A stretch of DNA of 64,000 nucleotides from NCBI GenBank assembly GCA_963576475.1, contig OY754982.1:4863201-4927200 (forward strand), in the 5' to 3' direction. Below the pieces are notes generated by a model. That model searched no databases, was not told the origin of the DNA, and saw nothing but the letters and a program-made list of their open reading frames with translations. The stretch comes from Molanna angustata. Taxonomy: Eukaryota > Arthropoda > Insecta > Trichoptera > Molannidae. Every line of letters begins with the position of its first letter. Positions within the stretch are counted from its first letter, which is position 1. Shown here piece by piece: positions 54,490 through 64,000 of this stretch. A program made the translations under genes and the position numbers.

Positions 54490-55023
54490 ACGAGTGGGTT
54501 GTGGCCTACGTTATACTTCTCACTACCAAGTCACTCCACAAATATTTAATTTTTTTATTGGAGAATTTTCAGCATTTTCATGAAATGAGTGTTAAATTAT
54601 TTTTGATTTAAATATTTTATTATGAAAAAATTGATAATTCTTCAATGCCATTTTATGAAAGTGATGTGCCTTTTAAGCAATTTGAAAATTAAAATATCAT
54701 ATTTAAGTTTCCTGAGCTTGGGGTCACTTTGAAATATTTGACAGTTTTGGGAAGCACTGATAAGATATGATTTCAAACTAATGGCGTCTAAGCGAGTATT
54801 ATTATATATAATATTTGTAAAAATTGAAAATAATAAATTGAGTAGGTACTTTAGTCAATAATCGATAAAGAGGAATCAACACGCCGTACCTACATAGCAC
54901 ACACACAGTTACATTGTGATGAAACTTTCGGAATACAATCTCAGCATGATACTAGTTGATAATCGGAAATAAAAAAAAATGCGAATTCATAACTCTCCAC
55001 TTATGAAGTAGTGAAGAGTAAAA
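54490..55023 (+). repeat. Repeat F, copy 5
   Basis: CGAGTGGGTTGTGGCCTACG to GTAGTGAAGAGTA; more diverged than copies 2 and 4. Confidence 0.8.
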
Positions 55024-55321
55024 AGCTATCAAATTGATACTTGGGAAAACCATCTAGCTTTTAGATATCGAATGCGCTCATCATTATTTCCCCCCCCCCC
55101 ATATTAAGACAATGCGGCGAAAGATTTTAACTGAGTCAAATAAAATAATGGTGAGCTGGCTTTTCAAGTGAGTCAATAAAAGAGATTCCATAATTTACCT
55201 TTAACCTGTACTTTTCGATTCCGCATCAGAAGATACTTTATTTGCGAATTATAAATGTATGTTTAATTAACTATTTAAAGACTTTAACGTACTAACTACA
55301 GCAAAACTCTATATTAAACAA
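55024..55321. other. No recognised feature; C run at ~55091-55102
   Basis: A homopolymer of about twelve C is the only notable item. Confidence 0.5.
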
Positions 55322-55720
55322 ATTCTTATTCACTTTAAAGATGATAAGAAAAACCATATCACTGCTCAACATTCTAACGATACAAGACACAGACATCAAC
55401 TAAACACTCCGAAAACAAACACTACATACGGACAAAGACATTATCAATACTTGGTTCCAAAGATCCTAAATTTAGTTGCAAAAGATATACCTAAAGAACA
55501 TACATTTAATAGAAAATACAAGACTTAAACATACAATACAAACATGGTTATATAACAAAGGGATCAACTACTGTCAGCAAATTCTTAATTCATAACAACA
55601 TACTACTAACACTGACTTAATAAGTGGACCATGGGCTACACAATCATTCTATATAACAGCTTACAATGACTTAGTAATTAATATTATGTAAATAGTCTAC
55701 CACCTCGGAATAGGCCTGGC
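55322..55720 (+). mobile_element. LINE 3' fragment
   Basis: An open stretch 55322-55528 reads NDTRHRHQLNTPKTNTTYGQ then YLVPKILNLVAKDIP, the end of a LINE reverse transcriptase of the Jockey/CR1 group. It is followed by about 190 bp that may be its 3' UTR (ends CTAGTGAGGTGGTCCAAACC). Confidence 0.7.
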
Positions 55721-56390
55721 CTAGTGAGGTGGTCCAAACCAACCCAATTTATTTGTTATGTTGCTTATATGAAATGTAATTTTTGGTATATGTAATATAA
55801 AAAATGTATAAGGACGAAAGCGGAGAATTTTTTTTTTTCATTTCATCATCCACTTTTTTATAGATAAAAAAAATAGCCAAAGAATCGGACTCGTACAAAT
55901 CGAAGGTGGGATAAACAAAAACAAATGGAAGAAATGTTTCGAAAGGGAATGAAAAAATATACAAGAACCCCACTACAAGTATTGCAAATGTTGCAAATAA
56001 TAAATTGGAGATGGAAAATACAGCTTACCTCGGGTAAGTAAAGGGAAGATTCTGATGAATAAATGGGTAATCAATAGAGTGGAGAAACTTCTCCATCCTA
56101 ACGTCGTGTCGCTTAAGCTGATTGCTCTCAAGAAACCGTCATTACCTGTAACAAAGAAAGAAATACATTAGCCAAATTGGAAAAAAAAATGTTAACATTT
56201 TCGCTGATTAGACAAAACATGCGAGAAGGAATTTAAAAATAATCCAAACAGATAGCAGAAATCTGAATAAAATGTTGTAATTTTATTTGATCGTAATTAT
56301 ACACAGAAAATTATCACATTTTCATTATTTTGAGGACAGATACATACCAAATGTTTATACATTTTAAAATATATAATAGATCATAAGATA
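55721..56390. other. No recognised feature
   Basis: AT-rich; the minus-strand ORF at 55749-55973 is low complexity. Confidence 0.4.
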
Positions 56391-56515
56391 AGTCGATGGC
56401 AGAGCGGTTAGCGCGCTGGGCTAGTAATCCAGTGGTCGCGAGTTCGAATCCTGCCTCGACCGATGTCGTTCACCTATAGCACAAGCATTTATGCTTTATT
56501 TAGGGAACGTAGGAA
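56391..56515 (+). mobile_element. SINE-2, best-preserved copy
   Basis: GTCGATGGCAGAGCGGTTAG (A box), GAGTTCGAATCC (B box, about 56440), body TTCACCTATAGCACAAGCAT. The stem-loop CTGGG-CTAGTAA-TCCAG gives an AGT anticodon, which suggests a tRNA-Thr ancestor. Confidence 0.9.
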
Positions 56516-56754
56516 GACGTATACCTTCTCTCCTTATGTCCTCATTGTTCATTCTATTATATATCGTTCTATTGAAAATCATTTCCTTTTTTCATTCATT
56601 TCCTTTCACATTACACTTAGATTTGTCTCCTTATCATATCCTTGTCCCTTTTTCTCTTCAAACCTCCTTTTTTTATATTTTTCAATATACAATATTTTAC
56701 TCATATAAATTGATATTTATTTATTTATTTATAGAATTTCATTATTTATATACA

Positions 56755-57178
56755 TGGGTATTGACAGTAAGGTAAGAATATATAAGACATGTGTGCGACC
56801 GATCATGACGTATGCTGTGGAAACACGAGCAGATACCGTATGAACCAAGGGGCTCCTAAGGACAACGGAGATGAAGGTCCTAAGGTCAATCACTGGTAAA
56901 ACTCTCCGAGATCGTATTCGCAATGTTCAAATAAGGAAAACATGTGGAATACAGGACATCGTTCGATGGAGTAGATCCAGAAGAAGACATTGGAGGCACC
57001 ACGTAGCCAGGATGGACAGTGATAGAATTGCATATATATCAGCGAACGAAATTCCTTCTGGCCGCCTACCCGGTAGACCACCCAAGATATGGAAGAATAG
57101 CTGGACTTCGTCATCTCAAGAGGCATGGTTTCTGAAGAACAGACCAACTAGGTCTACTAAACGAAGAAGAAGAAGATG
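56755..57178 (+). mobile_element. RTE-type LINE fragment (family RTE-4)
   Basis: The frame shows DSKVRIYKTCVRPIMTYAVE, one stop codon, then MKVLRSITGKTLRDRIRNVQ, RRRHWRHHVARMDSDRIAY and GRPPKIWKNSWTSSSQEA. It ends in a GAA run (AAACGAAGAAGAAGAAG). This is the C-terminal end of an RTE reverse transcriptase. One in-frame stop and a 1-bp shift near the first third inactivate it. Confidence 0.85.
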
Positions 57179-57400
57179 TATATAATTTATGTACATGTGT
57201 ACAAAGGCGAATTTATTGCCATAAGGCAATTTCTTCCAACCAACCCGAGCAAGTCTCTGAAGTTAAATTGGTACAGAACTTAGTATTTAGTATGTAATAA
57301 ATTGATAAAATAGACAAGAAAAAAAAGGAAAGAGAATAAAAAAATAATAATAAAAATGAATCTGATCATAGCAATGAGGAAAAGAAGGACGTAATTTCAT
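57179..57400 (+). repeat. Dispersed repeat K, copy 2
   Basis: Starts at the last base of the RTE-4 tail: TATGTACATGTGTACAAAGG, TTATTGCCATAAGGCAATTT, ending GAGGAAAAGAAGGACG. Same order as 5240-5475. Confidence 0.65.
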
Positions 57401-58904
57401 TATTTAGGCCATTCCATAGTCAAGCTGATTGTACTTGAAAAGAAGAGCTGAAAACTTCTGTATTGTGAATGGGGATAGCTAGTGTAGTACGTTCAGCAGA
57501 TCGAAGGGGTAGGCTAAATTTACCACGCCAAATTAATATGTTTGTTTGGAAGATATTACCATATTATGGCAATAAGCCAGCCATTGTGTACTTTTATTGT
57601 AATGTGTACAAAATTTTTCAAAATAATTAAATAAAATCCATCGAAAATTTTGTAAATCAAAATTTCCAAAATTCACAAAGAGCTTACGTATTTAAATAAA
57701 GTTGTGATTTTGTGGGAAACAAGTAGAAAAGAACATGGATGTAACAAGACTCTGGTTGTGAGGATTACAGTGTAGAAAATTGAAATAGGACATTACGGCA
57801 ATATAGAAAAGAGATATGGGCTATAAAGACCGAAAGGAAATAATAGAACTGGTAGGACAGATTCTACATTATATGTAATGCCCCATTCCACATTTTCCAT
57901 AATATAACAATGTACTTTTCATGCAGCAGAGAGAATTTCAATATATCCAACAAAGTACATTCAAAATGAATAACGATACATTTATTATTGCCTTGCATGT
58001 AAATGTAACACCACGCGTGATATAACCCAAGGGTTAATTTGGGGTAAAAATAGGGAATGTAATTTTTTAAAGTAATTTTCAGTATATCTGTATCTGGTTG
58101 GTTAATGTACGACCGGTTAATAATTCTTGAAAATGCTTGAAATAGCGTTCATTTCGTACAACTCTATAATCATGTGGGTAAAATTAAAAAAAAAAAAAAA
58201 GAAATCTTTACTTCTCACAATTAACAAAATTAATAAACAAAAATATCGCAATAAAAAAAAAGTTAGAATATACCAAAAATAAAATAACAAAACATAACAT
58301 AAAAACAGAAGTATGTATATAATATCATACATTGACATAAAAATATTATTCAATAATAAATTAAGAGAAATCAGACAACAAAATATTAAGAAATCAGAAC
58401 AAAATCATAATACAAATCAGAATACAAAAATCATAACTTAAAAAAAGTTTTTGTATTTGTTTTCTTTTTATGAAACATAAAAAAAAAACAAATACAGAAT
58501 CAATATATAGAATTCATTATGCATAAAAAATTATGTTAAAATACACAATAACACAACATCAATAACATCGACAAAAGCATCAGTTTACCGAATTTTCTTG
58601 ACAACGATTCCGCAACTGTGGTTCGTGTCTTGGATATTTTTTCAAGACCACTAATACATTAAAAAATGCAACAGAGTATAAAATATGTAATAAAAAAGAC
58701 CAAAAGGTTCTGCTATTTTAATTTATTTCAAACGGACGATCGTTTCGCCTAATTAATTATAAAATATTAAAGGTTTCATATTTTGTGTCATGTCAGAATA
58801 AATAACGTAGAACGAAGAAACGAGAGGCCGATGTGGTCCAAATAAATGATAATCTTTCATATAAAAAACCGACATCAAAATAAATATGTGTCAATATGGA
58901 AAAA
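57401..58904. other. No recognised feature
   Basis: AT-rich, with long A-rich tracts (58180-58560). Confidence 0.4.
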
Positions 58905-58968
58905 ATGTGGCGTACGGTTCTCTCTGTCTACCCCATGACCAACATGGCGTGATGGTATGTTTGTATGT
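58905..58968 (+). mobile_element. RTE-1 3'-end fragment
   Basis: TGGCGTACGGTTCTCTCTGT and CATGGCGTGATGGTATGTTT. Confidence 0.7.
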
Positions 58969-59162
58969 AGTAATATTATATTTCAAACAATTTGCCTGTA
59001 CAATAATAGGTAAATCTTTGACAAATTGTTGAGTTTCATGATTGCCATCATCAAATCTCTTGGCTTACTTAGTTCAGATGAAACCACCACAGAAGAAATC
59101 GCTTTCTAATGAAAAATGAATCATCAAAATCGGACAACGTGGTTAAAAGATACCGCTGAACA
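58969..59162. other. No recognised feature
   Basis: No supported content. Confidence 0.4.
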
Positions 59163-59350
59163 TACATACGTGGCTCAGTTGGTTAGGTATCTGACTGCTG
59201 ATCCAATGGTCCCGGGTTCAATTCCCGGTGGATACACAGTTTTTAATTGTGTTTTCAGTCTGGATCTGTAAGACGATTAATATCGTAAGTCTCCAGAATG
59301 TGGCAACTTGTTATAAGGTGCGTGTTAAATTAATATTTGACATAGTATAA
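59163..59350 (+). mobile_element. SINE-3, uninterrupted copy
   Basis: A box TGGCTCAGTTGG and B box GGTTCAATTCC in a tRNA-like head, then ACACAGTTTTTAATTGTGTT, CCAGAATGTGGCAACTTG and an A-rich end. It is the reference copy for this family. Confidence 0.85.
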
Positions 59351-59599
59351 AAAAAGAAAAAAAAAACACGTAGAACCTCCTCCATTTTTGGAAGTCGGTT
59401 AAATGCCTCGACCAAATCCTGAAAGAAGGAAATGTAAGAGGCTTCAACAATTGACGTACAAAATACATAAAGATTTTTTGTTAACATTAAGAAAATTTCA
59501 GTTTAACCCACTGTTTTAAGCACACAACTAAACTGTGCATTAATAGTAGTCAAACTTGGCTGCAAATATATATATTTTTTTAAAATATCGACAGTCAAA

Positions 59600-59690
59600 C
59601 AGTTGAGATGGTGCGTGATGGGTGCGTGCCAAGATGTGGCAATCGAATCTCTCTGCCTTACCCGAGAGAGACGTGGCATGATGGTGCGAA
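59600..59690 (+). mobile_element. RTE-1 3'-end fragment, diverged
   Basis: GATGGGTGCGTGCCAAGATG, CTCTCTGCCTTACCC and GTGGCATGATGGTGCG. Confidence 0.65.
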
Positions 59691-61289
59691 TGCATAATTA
59701 CGCAAGTAACACCATCCGTTCCTTTTCATTACCCTAATTTCTCACTTCACAGCGCCAAGATGGAATAAATTCGTTTTGTGGATGTTTTTATCGTTTGCGT
59801 CTCAGGGAAGACATTAAAATAAAATTATTATAATTACAATTCTTAAATATTAATAATAATTTTCACTTTTTGTTTCGTTGCAGGATTATTCTTTTGATTC
59901 CACCTGATTTAGCTTGAATAACAACGGAAAGATCTGATTGCGTTGATAACATTAATGATTTTCTTTGTCTTGTCTCAAAAAGCCGCTATCAGCCGAGGAC
60001 ACAAAGCCAGCGGAGATATTATCATTCTTATGAGAAAAAGAAGACCCTGGTATTGAAGACAGCCGCATAAAATGAATCTACATTTTTCAGATTTTAATAA
60101 TTGTAAAGAGAGAACATTATGAGACTTACGCCCGCACAGCAGGGTTACCAGATATTTTCAATTTCCGCGATGCTCAATACATGATTCTCGGCATATTGGG
60201 AGAACCTTGCACAACAAGTAAAGTTCTAAAGAGATTATAAATAAACGATAGAACTCAAATGATGACTGCATGATGGGTTACTTTTGAATTACGAGCCATT
60301 GAATAAACATGGAAAAGAATAAAGTAATGCAGTATTATAAGTTGAATTTCTTGCACGGCTTGCTGTCTACTGAAATGAAGATAAGAGAGCACCAGTGTTA
60401 ACAACCATCGGAAATACGCGTACGCACAAATATTTAACTGAATAAATAATAAATAGTGTTAAAAATTGCACGTATCTTACGATTACTAATATAATATGTT
60501 GAGAAATATAATTTATTCGAATAATGTGATCAAATACGAATACATAATAAACTTATTCCTAACCTCAAATGGCAAAGGTGTTGATAATTTTTTTTCTGCG
60601 TCCGATTTCCATTCAATTTATAGATCAACTCGCTCACGCGAGACGCTATTATTATTGAAGACCAACTGAACCTAACCAATAAAATGAGGGGAATTTTATT
60701 TACTTAAACATCATAATGTTATTTCGTTGTCGTATTTTATTGAATAGACCGGCATCTGGATGTGGAAGAGCTGTTCCAAGCAGCCCAGGACAGTGATCAC
60801 TGACGTTGAGGGGACCCAACAGGGGACTAAAAGAAGAAGATTTAATTTTATTGCATCCCGTATGAATCTTCCCTCGATTCATCTATCGCCAAACGCTAGT
60901 CCAATTTTTCTACAAAAAGTCATGAATAATAGGACCACATAATTCCTTCGACCATCAATGAAATATAGTCACGGAGAAGTTGGTGCATTTCAATAGGATA
61001 TGAACTAATCAGGCTCATCACAAAGTTGAAATGAGTTGACATTGAAATAAAGTTTTGAAACTGTCGTATCCAATAAGAAACTACGCAGTAAAAATAGTCA
61101 GGAATAATTAACGGTGACGAAACGAGAATATTTACATCGGAAAGAATAATGTCAATAGTCACACGAAAGAAAGTGACCCGTGATTCCTTCACGCGCTTAA
61201 AAGTAAAACAACACATGATTGCTATAAATTGTGTTAGGTACTTGGCTATAATTACACACAAATAATGATAGATACAAGGCCTTGAATGG
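59691..61289. other. No confident feature
   Basis: 60765-60842 (AGCTGTTCCAAGCAGCCCAG, ending in GAAGAAGA) resembles the end of an RTE-like element but is too short to place. Confidence 0.4.
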
Positions 61290-61519
61290 GTGACTGATTC
61301 AGTCCATTGTGTTTCCCGTGTTCACCCTTTGGTCGGGGCGGATACGGTCGATGTAAATTTGTCGTTTTCTCCGGCGGCGAGGGTTAGCAGAGATGATGGA
61401 TCACCCCTGGTGCTGGTACTTTCACCGCTGCCAAATGCCAGGCAAATGTCACTCACTGTTGACAAGTCATTCGGCGGGGCCCCAAGACTACCCTCCTCTC
61501 GCCCCGATATTCATTAGGG
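61290..61519 (+). CDS. Unassigned ORF in a G+C-rich island
   Basis: 75 codons open on the plus strand across a patch with roughly even base composition in an AT-rich region. The other frames, including the reverse strand, hold stops. The peptide is rich in P, S, V and L (PLVLVLSPLPNARQ). I do not recognise it. It could be a host exon or LINE-derived. Confidence 0.25.
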
Positions 61520-61719
61520 GATGATTTAGAAATATAAAAATCTGACACAAAAATTCCCTTCGAAAATTGATTTATACCGATGATTGGGATTTTCTGAATG
61601 CATTTAATTGGATATTGTATGCCAGAAAAAAAACCTTTTCGATACAGATAATATAATGAATGACAATAGTTTTTGACGTAAATTTATTAAATCTCAAAAT
61701 ATTTTTTTAATTGCATAGG
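61520..61719. other. No recognised feature
   Basis: AT-rich. Confidence 0.4.
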
Positions 61720-61960
61720 TATACGCAAAAATTGGATTTTTTCCCTGTCGAGAGTTAAGGGATATTTTTATTGACAAACATTTTAACATCTAAATAGAGA
61801 CGCAGTTGGAGTATTATAGAAGAACCTGGAACTCAAGGCACCTACAGGGCCTACGACCTGTCATCGGCTGGTTTACGTGATCACTCTATGCGCATGCGCA
61901 ACGTTCAACAATTACGCCTTCTTATTGAGTTTCCTTATCAATGTAACTTTCAAAAATTAG
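61720..61960 (+). repeat. Repeat E, longest single-arm copy
   Basis: TTGGATTTTTTCCCTGTCGA, CAAGGCACCTACAGGGCCTA, TCATCGGCTGGTTTACGTGA and GCGCATGCGCAACGTTCAAC in order. Confidence 0.85.
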
Positions 61961-63356
61961 TGCAAGCGTTTATTTGCTTATTTTAAAAAAAATAAAAAAA
62001 ATAAAAATAAATAATTTATTTCGTATTATTTAAGTGAAAATTGTATATTTGTACTGGGAAAACTTTCAGCACGAAAGTGAAGTTGTCTAAGGCCGTGTTT
62101 CTCGAACTAAAGTATCAGTAATATATAGTATAGTCAAAATTCTTTAATTTCATAAAATTTTGCAATAATTTTGGTTGTTTCATAGAAATCCCTTTGAGTC
62201 TTAGACTCGAAAAAAATTATAATATATTTAAAAATAAAATTAAAAAAATGTACTGATTTATTTATTTATTTTTTGTTATTTCATTCTTGTTTTGTGTAGC
62301 TTCATATTTTTTAGTAGATGTACAATGTTTTGGTAAATGTAACAATATTAAATAGATACTCCCCTCTGTTAATACGAGATTTTATCTCAATTAAAGAGGG
62401 TTATTATGAATTATATGATGGAAATTGTATACCTTTTTAAATTATGATTTATATGTGAACCTTGTATTGTTTTTGTTAATAAATAAAAAAAAAATCTAAT
62501 GCCGTCAAACGACACAACTTTGAACAATTTTATGAAATGAAAGTATTTTAACTATACTATTACTGATACCTTTGTTGAAACAACCCAGCCTTAGAAACGA
62601 ATCGCTACTCTGCCACAGCATACTTCACATATTTTAAGTACATATTATATTCGGCCCCTTAAAACTCAAGTACCAATAGAAGCTCATGGAAAACTCTAGA
62701 TTTTCAATATCGGATACAATAAAAACGCTCGTGGACCGTCATTGAGTTATCTTTATAAACTACAAACAGTACCTATACAAGATTAATAACTATTTTGGTA
62801 ACTACCCAAACTTTCCACAATTAATATTCAAAATGAGTGTCAAGATTCCAAAACTCATATTATAGTTATTCATATTTTTTTCGAAATTCAAAAATTAAGG
62901 TACGTTATATTGTGCTCAGTAAAGGGTAAGGATACCTTTACGTTAATGTCAAGCAGAATGACTCGCCTTGAAGTTGTAATGTGGAAAGGGTATGAAAGCA
63001 CTTAAAGTTAAGTCATAAATAACCACAGGGGAGCAATTAACTTACAGGGGAGATAAGTCAATACACTCATTTCGCAAGTTTTATTACGTACTCTTTATGA
63101 TCTGGTAAAGATTATGATAGAAATTATACTAAATCTAAGATTTATCAGTTCCACTTTAGTCAGTTAAAATACCTTTACCAAATAGTTTTTTTTTATTTGT
63201 TTGAAAAAATGGACAACGTACAATAATATTTTTTTAAACAAGTATAGTAGATAAGAATAGCAACATAAGTAATTGTTACTTAATTAGCCCACCTTTGATT
63301 TCATGTTGCATAGTATAATACTCACTGCTGGTAACAAAAAAAATAATTATTCCTGT
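61961..63356. other. No recognised feature
   Basis: AT-rich spacer. Confidence 0.4.
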
Positions 63357-63900
63357 CTAATGTGGCTCCTGAAAAGAGTCCTGGACATGCAGGATATGTA
63401 CGGACCTGATCTTTTCCAAATTATTATGCGTGGTAAGGCATCGGTACAATGGCGAATTCTGAGCGGCATTAGTGTTTTTTTTTTTGTCTAAAAAGAACGT
63501 TGAGGTGTGTCTTGTTCGTCTGTTTGGTATGTTGAAGTTAATAATTTTCAGAAGGTCCAAATTTGTACTTCATATGTTTCAAAAATATTTATTGTATTCA
63601 TTCTATACTGTTAATATAAATATTATATTGTGGATTCCAGATGACTGACGCATGCTTCAATTGACTTCTAACAATTGTGTTATATACATAGTAAGATAAA
63701 TGTGAATGGTTTGCATACTCTCATCAGGAAACCCAACATTTTATAAGCTTTCAGTGTAATTGTGTCAATGTGTTTGTCAAATAAAAGTTTACTGTCCAGT
63801 TGTATGCCTAAGTCTCAACAGTCTGATTTATTATCAATCGTCTCCCTATTGATTGTGTATGTGTATTGTGTTGTATTCTTTTTCCTAGAGAATGTAGGTA
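63357..63900 (-). mobile_element. LINE reverse transcriptase C-terminal fragment
   Basis: On the minus strand, in order: DLGIQLDSKLLFDKHIDTIT, KAYKMLGFLMRVCKPF, VRSQLKHASVIWNPQYNIYI and, after a shift, INFNIPNRRTRHTSTFFLDK with AQNSPLYRC. This is the thumb and end of a Jockey/CR1-type LINE. A stop before DLG and at least one frame shift near 63560 inactivate it. The similar segment at 28501-28842 is a different copy. Confidence 0.8.
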
Positions 63901-64000
63901 ATAAATAGAGTGGCAAAAATATAAATTTATGCTAGTCCTAATAACAGAATAATGTAAATTAGATGATTTTTTTTCTAATATTGTATGATTGCATATATGT

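Noticed and set aside
56391..56470. tRNA-like segments with A and B boxes
   Set aside because: The acceptor ends do not pair into a complete cloverleaf, and each continues into a repeated SINE body; not free tRNA genes.

Overview
The window reads as intergenic DNA from an AT-rich insect genome that is packed with transposons. I infer a moth or butterfly, with moderate confidence. The basis is the repeated TAGGTACCTAC-type motif (about 34555, 36795, 42650, 50205), the insect-type RTE and other LINE protein fragments, the tRNA-headed SINEs and the many small terminal-inverted-repeat elements. I recognise no complete host gene, rRNA or free-standing tRNA gene. Only a few short unassigned reading frames (6212-6333, 2632-2820, 6869-7090, 61290-61516) could be host coding sequence.

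Layout. 0-8 kb: a tandem duplication, a truncated RTE LINE with target duplications, a small hairpin transposon, two SINE families (one inserted in the other), a poly(A)-tailed Jockey/R1-type LINE fragment with a 14-bp target duplication, and one possible exon. 7.8-14 kb: two abutting hairpin elements, repeat F, decayed RTE pieces and a decayed tandem cluster. 15.28-20.26 kb: the only nearly complete element, a Ty3/gypsy LTR retrotransposon with 300/301-bp LTRs, gag, protease, RT-RNase H, integrase, polypurine tract and TTTA target duplication. Its five reading-frame breaks all lie in short A runs. Eleven bases next to its 5' LTR are the exact reverse complement of a stretch inside the LTR, which suggests self-priming. 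21-31 kb: a long AAAAT array, a shrunken PIF/Harbinger element, RTE pieces, a perfect 8 x 30-bp minisatellite, and two copies of repeat D, one of which carries a LINE.

32.66-37.05 kb is a nest: an outer pair of short inverted ends encloses a SINE, a 6 x 91-bp satellite and a Foldback-like element of about 3 kb. The Foldback-like element has long inverted repeats made of 15-bp units and a 9-bp target duplication, and itself holds an RTE insertion and a 27-bp satellite. 37-50 kb: SINE, RTE, CR1-like and R4/NeSL-like LINE fragments, a 117-bp-arm palindrome, and a ~300-bp block (G) that looks identical to an inverted copy 18 kb away. 50-64 kb: more SINEs, RTE tails, repeats E and F, and a LINE fragment at the right edge.

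The genes present are those of mobile elements. The LTR element carries its own copying and integration enzymes. The SINEs and the RTE-tailed repeat H would depend on LINE proteins, and the hairpin elements on transposases encoded elsewhere. All calls come from reading the sequence; family names rest on motifs, not on database searches.
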